64,000 bases of DNA from Actinomycetospora sp. TBRC 11914 (GCF_012933465.1 NZ_JABBND010000016.1:62001-126000), one strand, 5' to 3'. Shown: positions 47,431 to 56,695, numbered from the stretch's first letter. Notes: a model not told the origin generated them from the letters alone. Numbers and translations: made by a program.

Positions 47431-48669
47431 TTGCCCGGCAGAGCGCTCATCCTCGTCGAGAACCTCTCGGTGCCGTTCGACCGCCGCGTGTGGCAGGAGG
47501 CCACGACGCTGCGCGACCACGGCTGGGACGTCGAGGTGATCTGCCCGCTGGGGACCGAGCGGGACACCGAGCGCGAGGCGGTCGTCGACGGGGTCGCGAT
47601 CCACCGCTACCCGCTGACGGCGGCGTCCGGCGGCCCGCAGGGCTACCTCAAGGAGTACGCCTCCGCCCTCTACCACTCGATCCGGCTGGCCCGCGCGATC
47701 ACGCGCCGCGCCCCGGTCGACGTCGTGCACCTGTGCAACCCGCCGGACCTGCTCTTCCTCGTGGCCCTCGTGCTGCGGGTGATCGGGCGCCGGCACGGGG
47801 TGCGCACCCGGGTGGTGTTCGACCAGCACGACCTCGTGCCCGAGCTCTACCTCTCCCGGTTCCGCCCCAAGCGCGACGCGCTGTACTGGGGCCTGCGCGT
47901 GGTCGAGTTCCTGACCTACCGCACCGCCGACACCGTCATCTCGACCAACGAGAGCTACCGCGCCAAGGCCGTCGGCCGGGGCCGGGTCCGCGGCTCCCGC
48001 GCCTTCACGGTGCGCAGCGCGCCCGCCCTGGACCGCTTCAAGCAGGTCCCGCCGGAGCCGGAGCTGGCGAAGGGCCGGGAGCACCTGCTGGTCTACCTCG
48101 GCGTCATGGGCCCGCAGGACGGTGTGGACTACGCCGTGCGCGCCCTCTCCCAGCTCGCGGAGCGCCGCGACGACTGGCACGCCGCGTTCCTCGGCGGTGG
48201 TGACGCCTACGACGACGTCGTCGACCTGGCGCACCGTCTGGGCCTCGACGACCGCGTGACCTTCACCGGCATGGCCGACACGCCGCTGGTGCGCCGCTAC
48301 CTCTCGACGGCGTGCCTGGGCATCGCGCCCGACCCGCTGAACCCGCTCAACGACGTGTCCACCATGAACAAGATCATGGAGTACATGGCGATGGGGCTGC
48401 CGATGGTCTCCTTCGACCTCACCGAGAGCCGGGTCTCCGCCGGCGACGCGGCGCTGTTCGCCCGCCCCAACGACGTCGACGAGTACGCCGCGCTGGTCTC
48501 CGAGCTGCTCGACGACCCGGTGCGCCGCAAGCAGATGGGCGAGGTCGGGCGCGAGCGCGTCGCCGGCGCGCTCTCCTGGACCCGCTCGGAGGAGTCGCTG
48601 CTCGCGGCCTACGCGACGGTCGACCCCGACCCGGCGTGCCCCACGACGCCGGCGGTCACCGACCGGTGA
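47431..48669 (+). CDS. GT4 family glycosyltransferase
   Basis: This 412-residue GT-B enzyme begins with RALILVENLSVPFDRRVWQEATTLRDHGWDVEVICP, a signature of WbuB/GumH-like sugar transferases of exopolysaccharide clusters. VFDQHDLVPELYLSRF, VYLGVMGPQDGVDYAVRAL and LGIAPDPLNPLNDVSTMNKIMEYMAMGLPMVSFDL follow. The TTG at 47431 is chosen because the fold begins directly after it; GTG at 47257 would add 58 unconserved residues. It overlaps the next gene by GTGA. Confidence 0.88.
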   Translation: MPGRALILVENLSVPFDRRVWQEATTLRDHGWDVEVICPLGTERDTEREAVVDGVAIHRYPLTAASGGPQGYLKEYASALYHSIRLARAITRRAPVDVVHLCNPPDLLFLVALVLRVIGRRHGVRTRVVFDQHDLVPELYLSRFRPKRDALYWGLRVVEFLTYRTADTVISTNESYRAKAVGRGRVRGSRAFTVRSAPALDRFKQVPPEPELAKGREHLLVYLGVMGPQDGVDYAVRALSQLAERRDDWHAAFLGGGDAYDDVVDLAHRLGLDDRVTFTGMADTPLVRRYLSTACLGIAPDPLNPLNDVSTMNKIMEYMAMGLPMVSFDLTESRVSAGDAALFARPNDVDEYAALVSELLDDPVRRKQMGEVGRERVAGALSWTRSEESLLAAYATVDPDPACPTTPAVTDR

Positions 48670-49787
48670 CCGGCCCGACGGAGCGGCGCGGGGGGGACCG
48701 GCTCCGGGTGCTCGTCGTCGGACAGGCGTCGTCGACGCCCGGCGGCATCGCCGCGGTCCAGCGGCTGCACCAGCGGTTCCTCGACGCCCGCGACGACGTC
48801 GACGTGCGGGTCGCGATCACCTACGACGAGGTGGGCCCGCTGCGGCGGCTGTGGCTCATGGTCCACGGCATCGCCCGGGCCCTCGCGCTCGTGCTCACCG
48901 GCCGCGTCGACGTCGTGCACCTCCACCTCGCCAAGGGCCTCTCCGCGCTGCGCAAGGGCGTCGTCGTCGCGGCCGCCCGGTCCCGCGGCGTGCCGACCGT
49001 GCTGCACACCCACGCCGGCGCCTTCGCCGACTGGTTCGACGGCCTGCCCGCGCCGCTGCGGCGGGCGGTGGCCCGGATGCTGCGGGCCGACCGCGTCGTC
49101 GCGCTCTCCCCGGGCGCCCGCGAGGTCTACACCTCCCGCCTCGGCCTGCCCGACGACCGCGTCGCCGTGCTCGCCAACCCCGTGGAGTGGCCGGCCGAGG
49201 TGCCCGAGCGCGACCCGCGCACCGACACCGTCGAGGCGGTGTTCCTCGGACGGCTCATCGACCGCAAGGGGGTGTTCGACCTCGTCGACGCCCTCGCCGG
49301 CCTGGACGCCGCACACCGCGCCCGGCTGCACGTGACGGTCGCCGGCCACGGCGACGCGGACGCCGTGCGGCGTGCGGTGGACCGGCACGGCCTCGACGCC
49401 ACCGTCGACGTCCGCACCTGGATCGGGCCCGACGAGCGCGACGAGCTCCTGCGCACCGCCCAGATCCTCCTGCTGCCGAGCTGGTGGGAGGGCCTGCCCA
49501 TGTCGGTGCTCGAGGGCATGGCGTGGGGCCTGTGCCCGGTGGTCACCCCCGTCGGGGGCCTCGCCACGCTGGTGCGCGACGGGGACAACGGCGTCGTCGT
49601 GCCCGTCGGGGACCCCCCGGCGCTCACCGCGGCGCTGGACAAGCTCCTCTCGGACGACGAGGTCCGGGTCCACCTCGGGGCGCGCGCCCGCGAGAGCGTC
49701 CGCGCCTTCGGCGCCGACGCCTGGGCCGACCGGCTCGTGACCCTCTACCGGGAGCTCGCCGGCTCCCGACCCGACACCACCGCCTGA
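48666..49787 (+). CDS. GT4 family glycosyltransferase
   Basis: This 373-residue GT-B enzyme has VLVVGQASSTPGGIAAVQRLHQRFL (acceptor domain), VVHLHLAKGLSALRKG, VFLGRLIDRKGVFDLVDAL and LLPSWWEGLPMSVLEGMAWGLCPVVTPVGG (EX7E). Its GTG overlaps the stop of the preceding GT4 gene (48666-48669). With that gene and the downstream oxygenase it forms a three-gene rightward unit. Confidence 0.92.
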   Translation: MTGPTERRGGDRLRVLVVGQASSTPGGIAAVQRLHQRFLDARDDVDVRVAITYDEVGPLRRLWLMVHGIARALALVLTGRVDVVHLHLAKGLSALRKGVVVAAARSRGVPTVLHTHAGAFADWFDGLPAPLRRAVARMLRADRVVALSPGAREVYTSRLGLPDDRVAVLANPVEWPAEVPERDPRTDTVEAVFLGRLIDRKGVFDLVDALAGLDAAHRARLHVTVAGHGDADAVRRAVDRHGLDATVDVRTWIGPDERDELLRTAQILLLPSWWEGLPMSVLEGMAWGLCPVVTPVGGLATLVRDGDNGVVVPVGDPPALTAALDKLLSDDEVRVHLGARARESVRAFGADAWADRLVTLYRELAGSRPDTTA

Positions 49788-49833
49788 GAAGAACAGCTCC
49801 CCCACCGGAGCGACGACGAAGGAAGGGCTCCCC

Positions 49834-50496
49834 ATGGCCGACCGGAGCGAGCACGGCACCGTGCTGACGTACGACCCGATCGAGTTCCCGTTCGCGACCG
49901 TGGTCGCGAAGATCCTGGACACGCCGGACCTCGAGAAGATCCACGACCTCGGTCGGCGGTCCGACGTGGACAACCACGATCAGGACTCCGACGACCACAC
50001 GATCTTCTACCGCGAGTACGACCAGGTGCGGGACCTCTACGACCGCTTCCTCGTCGAGTGGATCCTCCCGCAGTACGGCGAGGACCTCGCGGTGCAGCGC
50101 GTCCCCACCTTCCGCGTGCACCGGCCCGGCTCGGTCGCGGTGAGCGAGTTCCACAAGGACTCCGACTACAACCACCAGCCGGCCACGCTGAACTACTGGC
50201 TGCCGCTGACCCGCGCCTACGGCAACAACTCGATGTGGATCGAGGACTCGCCGGGCAGCGACACGTACTCGCCGGTGGTCGTCGACCCGGGCGAGGTGTG
50301 GCGCTTCGACGCGGTGAACAACCGCCACGGGAACTACCCCAACGACACCCCGACCTCCCGGGTGAGCTTCGACTTCCGCGCGATCCCGCTGCGCCTCTTC
50401 GTCGACGAGGGCAAGTCCACCGTCAACGCCAAGCGCCGGATGGACCTCGAGGGCTACTACCGCAAGCTGGGCGCCGACGGGACGTTCCAGAGCTAG
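49834..50496 (+). CDS. StrG-like iron/2-oxoglutarate oxygenase
   Basis: This 220-residue protein has EFHKDSDYNHQPATLNYWLPLT (metal His-x-Asp) and, about 70 residues later, NNRHGNYPNDTPTSRVSFDFRAIPLRLF (distal His and 2OG-binding Arg). The pattern matches streptomycin protein StrG and related sugar-pathway oxygenases. It lies 46 nt after a GT4 gene, with AAGGAAGG before the ATG, so it belongs to that operon. A second homologue is at 44841-45740. Hydroxylation or epimerisation of a sugar-linked substrate is an inference. Confidence 0.83.
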   Translation: MADRSEHGTVLTYDPIEFPFATVVAKILDTPDLEKIHDLGRRSDVDNHDQDSDDHTIFYREYDQVRDLYDRFLVEWILPQYGEDLAVQRVPTFRVHRPGSVAVSEFHKDSDYNHQPATLNYWLPLTRAYGNNSMWIEDSPGSDTYSPVVVDPGEVWRFDAVNNRHGNYPNDTPTSRVSFDFRAIPLRLFVDEGKSTVNAKRRMDLEGYYRKLGADGTFQS

Positions 50497-50498
50497 CG

Positions 50499-50544
50499 CA
50501 TGTGAACGGATGTGGTCGCCATGACGACCACATCCGTTCACATG
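50499..50544. terminator. Perfect 20-bp hairpin between convergent genes
   Basis: CATGTGAACGGATGTGGTCG (50499-50518) and its exact complement (50525-50544) flank a 6-nt loop. It starts 3 nt after the oxygenase stop, and the galE stop codon lies inside the right arm. A bidirectional terminator is likely. Confidence 0.8.
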
Positions 50545-51485
50545 ACCATCTGGTCTATCCCCCGCGACGCGCGCCAGCCGAGCACGTCCGCGATCCGGGT
50601 CGCGTCGGCGACGACGCGGGCCGGGTCGCCGGGGCGCCGCGGCGCCACCCGGTAGGGCACCGGCCGGCCGCGCACCCGCTCGACGGCGCCCACCACCTCG
50701 AGCACGCTGGTGGGCTCGTTGCGCCCCACGTTGAGCACCCCCGGCGAGGGAGCGTCGTCGTCGAGCAGCACCTGCGCCGCCGCCACGTGGGCCTCGGCGA
50801 GGTCCTCGACGTGGACGTAGTCGCGCAGGCAGGTGCCGTCGGGCGTCGGCCAGTCGTCGCCGAACACGCTCAGCGGCTCGCCCGACTCCGCCGCCCGCGC
50901 CACGAGCGGCAGCAGGTTCGTCGCCCCGCGGTCGGCCAGCGCCGCCGACGCCGCACCCGCCACGTTGAAGTAGCGCAGCGCGCACCAGCGCAGCCCCGCG
51001 GCCTCGGCGTGGCGGCGCACCGCCCACTCGCCGGCGAGCTTCGTCTCGCCGTACGGGCTCGTCGGCAGCGTCGGGAAGTCCTCGCCCACCGGGTCCGCGC
51101 CCGTCTCGCCGTAGACCGCCGCGCTCGAGGAGTACAGGACGCGGCCGATCCCGGCCGCCGTCGCCGCCCGCAGCAGCGCGACGGTGCCCCCGACGTTCTC
51201 CTCGTAGTAGTGCAGCGGCACGGCGACCGACTCCGGCACCGACTTCTTCGCGGCGAGGTGCACCACGCCGTCCAGGCGACGCCGGGAGGTGAGGCCGGTG
51301 AGCATCGCGGGCAGGTCCGGGTCGAGCAGGCTCGTGCGCACCAGGTGGACGTCGTCGGGCAGGCGCTCCGCCAGTCCGCTCGAGAGGTCGTCGAGCACGA
51401 CGGCGTCGTGACCCGCGGCCCGCAGGGCGCGCAGGACGTGGGCGCCGATGTAGCCGGCCCCACCGGTCAGCAGCCAGGTGCTCAC
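50538..51485 (-). CDS. galE: UDP-glucose 4-epimerase
   Basis: This 315-residue extended SDR has GGAGYIGAH (8-16) for NAD, SSSAAVYGE and the catalytic Tyr-x3-Lys in SPYGETKLAGEW, and RYFNVAGA, as expected for GalE. It interconverts UDP-glucose and UDP-galactose (or the N-acetyl forms). The GTG at 51485 has TAGGGT 7 nt upstream, a leaderless start, and diverges from the flippase gene by 89 nt. The last three codons and stop are inside the terminator hairpin. Confidence 0.92.
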   Translation of the reverse strand: MSTWLLTGGAGYIGAHVLRALRAAGHDAVVLDDLSSGLAERLPDDVHLVRTSLLDPDLPAMLTGLTSRRRLDGVVHLAAKKSVPESVAVPLHYYEENVGGTVALLRAATAAGIGRVLYSSSAAVYGETGADPVGEDFPTLPTSPYGETKLAGEWAVRRHAEAAGLRWCALRYFNVAGAASAALADRGATNLLPLVARAAESGEPLSVFGDDWPTPDGTCLRDYVHVEDLAEAHVAAAQVLLDDDAPSPGVLNVGRNEPTSVLEVVGAVERVRGRPVPYRVAPRRPGDPARVVADATRIADVLGWRASRGIDQMVM

Positions 51486-51492
51486 CGCCCGG

Positions 51493-51566
51493 ACCCTAGT
51501 CAGCGGTCCCATCCGTGTCTCCGGGCGCCCGCCGCCGACGGTCGTGCGCCCTCGCACGAGTAGCAT
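51493..51566. promoter_or_regulatory. Back-to-back leaderless promoters of galE and the flippase gene
   Basis: On the minus strand, TAGGGT (51493-51498) is 7 nt from the galE GTG. On the plus strand, TAGCAT (51561-51566) is 8 nt from the flippase ATG (51575). Neither start has a Shine-Dalgarno. Confidence 0.55.
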
Positions 51567-51574
51567 CCGAAACG

Positions 51575-53368
51575 ATGAGCACCCGGTCCACGGCGATCGC
51601 GCGTGGCGTCGTCATCCAGGTGCTGGCGAAGTTCTCGGCCCTCCCGCTGTCGATGGTGACGATCGCCATCGCGACCCGCTACCTCGGTTCGAACGGCTAC
51701 GGCGTCATGGCCACCGCCGTCGTCTTCGCGCAGACGTTCGAGGCGTTCACCGAGCTCGGCGTAGGCACGATCGTCGTGCGGCGGGTGACCGGGCACGGCG
51801 GGAACCTCGAGCGCCTCGTCGGGATGAACGTCTCCTTCTCGACGCTGTACGCGCTGCCGCTGGCGATCGTCGCGGGCGTCGCGGGGGTCGGGGTCTACTG
51901 GGGCGACTGGCAGCAGCAGGCCGCGGTGCTCGTGCTCGCTGGCGGGCTGATCTTCACCACGATCTCCAGCTGCTACGAACCGGTCTTCGACATCAAGGTC
52001 CGGTACTCGTCGGCGGCCTCCGCGGAGTTCTTCTCGCGGATCCTGACGCTGTCCTCCGCGGCCGCCGTCGCCTACTTCGACCTGGGCCTGCTCGCGATGT
52101 GCGCCGTGCAGATCCTCCCCCAGGCGCTCCGGTTGGTCATCCAGTGGTGGGGCGCGCGGCGCCTGGCCGAGATCCGCTGGGTGGTCGACTGGCGGCGGAT
52201 GGGCGGCCTGCTCAAGGAGGCCTTCCCGCTCACCGTCATCGCGGTCATCGCGGTGCTCTACTGGCGCGCGGACGGCCTCATCCTCTCCGTGCTCGCCCCG
52301 GCCGAGCAGGTCTCGGGCTACTACACGGCCCTGCAGATCGCCTTCACGCTGACGCTCATCTCGCAGGTCTTCGAGAGATCCGTGCTCTCGACGATCAACG
52401 AGACGTTCAACACCGACCGACCACGGTTCGCCCGGGCCGTCGACCAGGGCTACCGCTTCCTGCTGCTCGTCGGGGTACCGATCGCGGTGATCGGCTGGCC
52501 GCTGGCGCACCGCATGGCCGACATCGTCGGCGGCAAGGGCGGGGTCGGCGCGTTCGCTGGGCCACCGCTGCAGTTCTTCTTCATCGCGGTGGCGATGACG
52601 TTCCTGTCCGCGATCGTCTCCGACGGCCTCATCGCGGCCCACGAGCAGCGCTACCTGACGACGATGTCGACGATCAACCTCGTCGTGAACTGCGTCGGCA
52701 ACGTCCTGCTCGTCCCCCACCTCGGCGCGGTGGCCTGCGGGATCATGCTCCTGGTCACCGAGACCATCGGCGTCACGATGTCGCAGTGGCGCCTGCGCCG
52801 GCACGGGGTGCACCCGCTCCCGTTCGGCTACCTGCTGCGGCTGCTGCCCGCGGGCGCGCTGGCGCTGGGCGCGATCTGGCTGACCTACGACCTGCCGCTG
52901 ATCGTGCCGCTGGCGGCGGGCGGGATCGCCTACTTCGGCGGCGCCCTGCTCGTCGGGGCGATCCCGGCGAGCATGCGCAACGCGCTCCTCGGGGCCCTGC
53001 GCCCGCGCAGCCTCGACCGCATGGAGGCGGAGGCGGCCGCCGCGGCCGACCAGGAGGGCCTCGGCGTCGCGCCCTCGGGGCCCACGGTCGGGCCCTTCCC
53101 GGACCCGGGCGCGCTGGACGCGGAGACGACGGTGCTGCCCGAGATGGCGCGGGTGCCGGACTCCCGCGCCCCCGCGGACGCGCTCGACGCCGAGACCACC
53201 CAGCTGCGGCCCCAGGCGGTGGCCGCCGCCGGTCGCAGCGGTCGGCGCGACCAGGTGCCCGACGTCACGGACGTCCCGACCATGGAGCTCGACCTCGCGG
53301 CGCTCCAGACCATCCGGATGCGCCAGCAGGGCAAGTACGTCGACCTGCGGGTCATCCGACGGGGGTGA
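51575..53368 (+). CDS. Wzx-like polysaccharide flippase with C-terminal extension
   Basis: The protein has 597 residues. The first 470 or so form about 13 helices of the MOP/PST flippase type (VLAKFSALPLSMVTIAIATRYLGSNGYGVMA, VLYWRADGLILSVLAPAEQVSGYYTALQIAF). This protein would flip lipid-linked oligosaccharides outward. A cytoplasmic tail of about 120 residues is rich in acidic residues and contains a repeated DAETT element (ALDAETTVLP and ALDAETTQLR). Similar Thr-rich tails are phosphorylated in other actinobacterial proteins, but this is speculative here. It is the second flippase of the window. Confidence 0.9.
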   Translation: MSTRSTAIARGVVIQVLAKFSALPLSMVTIAIATRYLGSNGYGVMATAVVFAQTFEAFTELGVGTIVVRRVTGHGGNLERLVGMNVSFSTLYALPLAIVAGVAGVGVYWGDWQQQAAVLVLAGGLIFTTISSCYEPVFDIKVRYSSAASAEFFSRILTLSSAAAVAYFDLGLLAMCAVQILPQALRLVIQWWGARRLAEIRWVVDWRRMGGLLKEAFPLTVIAVIAVLYWRADGLILSVLAPAEQVSGYYTALQIAFTLTLISQVFERSVLSTINETFNTDRPRFARAVDQGYRFLLLVGVPIAVIGWPLAHRMADIVGGKGGVGAFAGPPLQFFFIAVAMTFLSAIVSDGLIAAHEQRYLTTMSTINLVVNCVGNVLLVPHLGAVACGIMLLVTETIGVTMSQWRLRRHGVHPLPFGYLLRLLPAGALALGAIWLTYDLPLIVPLAAGGIAYFGGALLVGAIPASMRNALLGALRPRSLDRMEAEAAAAADQEGLGVAPSGPTVGPFPDPGALDAETTVLPEMARVPDSRAPADALDAETTQLRPQAVAAAGRSGRRDQVPDVTDVPTMELDLAALQTIRMRQQGKYVDLRVIRRG

Positions 53369-53470
53369 TCCGGCGGGGTAGGAGCCGGGTCACCCGTCGC
53401 TGCGTGCCACGATGCGGCGACGCCGCGTCCACGCCCCGGACCGGCCGCTCGGGAAGGGGAGACGCACGAG

Positions 53471-55483
53471 GTGACCCGTGACCTGGCGGTGCTGATCGTG
53501 TCGTACCGGCGGGCGGACCTGCTCGAGGCCGCCCTGCGCAGCGTCGAGAAGCACCTGCCGGACACCCCGGTCCACGTCTGGGACAACGCCTCGTCGGGCT
53601 CGGAGCAGGTGCGCGAGCTCGCCCACGCGTGGCCGGAGGTCCACTGGACGTTCTCCGACACCAACGTCGGCTACATCACCGCGATGAACCAGCTCGCGGC
53701 GCAGGTGCCCGACGCGGACATGCTCCACCTCAACCCGGACGCCGAGCTGCTCGGGCCGCTCACGGCGGCCCGGGCCGCCCTCGCGCAGCCGCGGGTCGCG
53801 GCCGTCTCGCCGACGGTGGTCGACCCGGAGGGGCGGGAGCGGCCGTGGGACGTGGCGCACCGGGCGCCGTCGGTGCTGCGGACCCTGGCCGACGCCGCCG
53901 GATACGCCCGCCGGCTCAGCGACCACCGCTGGCTCTCGGGGCTCTCGGACCTCTACCCCCGCCCGCCGCACGAGGTGGACGGCTTCATGGCCGGCTGCTG
54001 CCTGCTGATCTCCCGCGAGGCCTGGACGGCGCTGGGTCCGTTCGACGAGCGGTTCTTCGTCTACGGCGAGGACGCGACCTGGCAGCCCTCGGCCCGCCGG
54101 GCCGGATGGCGGCTCCTGCTGGTGGACGACGACGGCCCGCAGGTCGTCCACACCCCCGCCGGGACCCAGACCGACGACCCCCTGACCGCGCAGCGCGGCA
54201 CCGACCTGCTGAAGGCCTCCCAGATCATGTTCCTGGGCAACGCGCACAACCGCGGCCCCGGCACGGTGTTCTCGCTCGGCTCGGCGACCCTGGAGCGGGT
54301 GCAGCGCTCGAAGCGGTCCGTGCGCCGCACGCGGCTCACCCTCCAGCGCGACCGCGCCGCGGGCCGGCCCGGGGTCCTCGTGACGACCAACGACCTCGAC
54401 CTCGGCGGCGCGGAGCGCCAGCGGGTGCTGCTGGCCAACGCCCTGGTCGACCGCGGCCACCCGGTCACCGTGGTGTGCCTGCAGGGACTCGGCCTCTACA
54501 CCGCGGAGCTCGACCCGCGCGTGCGCCTCGAGTTCTCGCCGTGGTGGCAGCCGGTGGTGGACGTCGCCGGCGACGAGGCCGTCGTCGTCGGGGGCGTGAC
54601 GAACACCGAGGTCGGCTTCGCGACGACGTGGCGGGCGCTGGGCCGCGGGAACCGCGGCCTCGGTGGGCAGCGGCGCTGGTGGATGCCGGCGACGCACGAC
54701 CCCGCCGAGCTCGACCGCCCCACGTACTCCGGGGCGCTCGCCGCGGCCCTGCGCCGCGCCGACGGGCTGCTCGTCCTGTCCGCGCAGCACCACACCGACC
54801 TGACCCGCCACCAGCGGCTCACCGACCTCGTCCTGACCGCGCCGAACGGCATCCCGGCCGCCGACCCGCGGCCCTTCCGCCCGGCGGCCGACCCGGCGAT
54901 GCCGGTGCGGTTCGCGATGCTGACCCGCCTCGTCGAGTACAAGAACCCGCTGCTGCTCATCGAGGCCCTCGACGCGCTGGACCGCGAGGACTGGACGCTC
55001 GACGTCTTCGGCGACGGGCCCGACCGCGACCGGCTCGTGGCGGCGACGCCCGCGCACCTGCGCGACCGCGTCCGCTGGCCGGGCCAGGTGGCCGGCCCCG
55101 ACGCCGCGTTCGCCGAGACCGACGTGCTCTGCGTGCCGAGCGGCTTCGAGGCGTTCCCGCTCGTCATGGTCGAGGCGATGACCCGCGCGGTGCCGGTGAT
55201 GGCGTCCGCGAGCGGGACGGTCCCGGAGATGCTCGACGACGGCGCGGCCGGCGTCGTGGTCCACCCGACCACCGTCGAGGCCTGGACCGCGGCCCTGCGC
55301 GGCGTCCTCGACGACCGCGACGGGCTCGCGGCCCTCGGCGAGGCCGGGCGGGTGCGGGCCCTCGCGCACTACACCGACGCCGCGATGGCCGACGCCTACC
55401 AGCAGGCCATCGCCCGCCTCGTCGGGCACTCCTTCCCGGGCGCCCCCGACGAGCCCGCCCGGGAGATCGGAGCCGCCCGATGA
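53471..55483 (+). CDS. Bidomain glycosyltransferase: GT2 fused to GT4
   Basis: The protein has 670 residues. Residues 1-270 are a GT2/GT-A domain: LIVSYRRADLLEAALRSV, WDNASSGS, HLNPDAELLG (DxD equivalent), DGFMAGCCLLISREAW and FFVYGEDATW (rhamnosyltransferase-like). Residues about 301-660 are a GT4/GT-B domain: GVLVTTNDLDLGGAERQRVLL, AMLTRLVEYKNPLLLIEAL and VPSGFEAFPLVMVEAMTRAVPVMAS (EX7E). One chain could add two successive sugars. GGGGAGA precedes the GTG. It overlaps the next gene by ATGA. Confidence 0.92.
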   Translation: MTRDLAVLIVSYRRADLLEAALRSVEKHLPDTPVHVWDNASSGSEQVRELAHAWPEVHWTFSDTNVGYITAMNQLAAQVPDADMLHLNPDAELLGPLTAARAALAQPRVAAVSPTVVDPEGRERPWDVAHRAPSVLRTLADAAGYARRLSDHRWLSGLSDLYPRPPHEVDGFMAGCCLLISREAWTALGPFDERFFVYGEDATWQPSARRAGWRLLLVDDDGPQVVHTPAGTQTDDPLTAQRGTDLLKASQIMFLGNAHNRGPGTVFSLGSATLERVQRSKRSVRRTRLTLQRDRAAGRPGVLVTTNDLDLGGAERQRVLLANALVDRGHPVTVVCLQGLGLYTAELDPRVRLEFSPWWQPVVDVAGDEAVVVGGVTNTEVGFATTWRALGRGNRGLGGQRRWWMPATHDPAELDRPTYSGALAAALRRADGLLVLSAQHHTDLTRHQRLTDLVLTAPNGIPAADPRPFRPAADPAMPVRFAMLTRLVEYKNPLLLIEALDALDREDWTLDVFGDGPDRDRLVAATPAHLRDRVRWPGQVAGPDAAFAETDVLCVPSGFEAFPLVMVEAMTRAVPVMASASGTVPEMLDDGAAGVVVHPTTVEAWTAALRGVLDDRDGLAALGEAGRVRALAHYTDAAMADAYQQAIARLVGHSFPGAPDEPAREIGAAR

Positions 55484-56517
55484 GGATCCTCTGGCTCTCG
55501 CCCTGGCTGCGGACGCTGACGCGGGTACAGGTCGACGCGCTCCGGGCCGCCGGGCACACCGCGCTCGTCGTCACGACCGACCAGCACTACGAGAAGGTCA
55601 CCGCGCGGCCCGACGAGCGCGTCCTCGACCCGGCCATCAAGGACCCCCGGACGCTGCCCGCGCTGGCGCGGGTCACGGCCGAGGCCCGGCGGTTCGCGCC
55701 CGACGTCGTCGTGTCGGAGCTGATGCACGACCCGCGCTGGCTGCCGATGACGCGGCTCGCGCCGCTCGTGCAGGTCGTCCACGACGACCGGCCGCACGGC
55801 GCCGACGAGGAGCGGCCCTGGTACCGCGACGCCGTCCTCGACCACCAGACGCGCGCCGCGGCGGCCGTCGTCGCCCCCAGCGCCCACGTGGCGGCCGTCC
55901 TGTCCGCGCGCTTCGGGCGCCGGGTCGACGTCGTCCCGCTGACCTCCGACGTGCCGGAGTCGGACCTGCCGCCGGTCCCGGTGCCGGCCGCGGAGCGCCG
56001 CGACGTCGTGCTCCTCGGGCGGATGTCGCCCTACAAGAACGTCGACGTGGCGCTCCGGGCGTGGGCGGCGCACACGGCCTCGCCCTCCTACGCGGGCGAC
56101 CGCCTGCTCCTGCTCGGCGACGGCCCCCTGGACCGGATGGCGCTGCCCGAGCACGTCGAGTGGCGGCGCGAGCGGTTCACCTACGCCGACGTGCTGCCGG
56201 TGCTGGCGCGGGCCAAGGCCTCGCTCGCGCACTACCGGCTCGCCACGCAGAGCGGCGTGCAGGTCCTCTCCATGCAGCTCGGTATCCCGACGGTCGTCTC
56301 CGACTCCGGCGGGCTCCCCGAGTTCGCGCCGCCCGACCTGCCCCCGCTCGGGATCGACGACGTCGAGGGCCTCACCGCGGTGCTCGGCAAGCTCGCCGAC
56401 CCGGTGACCGCCGCGGGACTCGGGGCGTCGGCGCGGGAGCACTACGGGCGCCACTTCTCGGCCGACCTGGCGGCGTCGGCGTGGACCGAGGTCTTCACGC
56501 GGATGGGGCGGCGCTGA
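55480..56517 (+). CDS. GT4 family glycosyltransferase
   Basis: This 345-residue GT-B enzyme begins at MRILWLSPWLRTLTRVQVDALRAAGH. VVLLGRMSPYKNVDVALRAWAAH binds the donor. LAHYRLATQSGVQVLSMQLGIPTVVSDSGGLPE replaces the usual EX7E motif, with Gln where the first Glu is expected. That could mean altered catalysis. It is coupled to the GT2-GT4 gene by an ATGA overlap and ends the rightward unit. Confidence 0.87.
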   Translation: MRILWLSPWLRTLTRVQVDALRAAGHTALVVTTDQHYEKVTARPDERVLDPAIKDPRTLPALARVTAEARRFAPDVVVSELMHDPRWLPMTRLAPLVQVVHDDRPHGADEERPWYRDAVLDHQTRAAAAVVAPSAHVAAVLSARFGRRVDVVPLTSDVPESDLPPVPVPAAERRDVVLLGRMSPYKNVDVALRAWAAHTASPSYAGDRLLLLGDGPLDRMALPEHVEWRRERFTYADVLPVLARAKASLAHYRLATQSGVQVLSMQLGIPTVVSDSGGLPEFAPPDLPPLGIDDVEGLTAVLGKLADPVTAAGLGASAREHYGRHFSADLAASAWTEVFTRMGRR

Positions 56518-56695
56518 CGCGGCGCGGTGTGGCTGGGGTCGGGCCGAGTGGGACACCAGGCAGGCCCACCGTCCGGTGGAGCTGCCCCACGTACTCCTGA
56601 TCAGCGGCCTGGTCGGGCGCCGCTCGTCGTCCATGCGACGGATCCCGGGCCGGACACACCTCCGCCCGGCCCCGGACCCGCGAGGGCCCGGTGAC

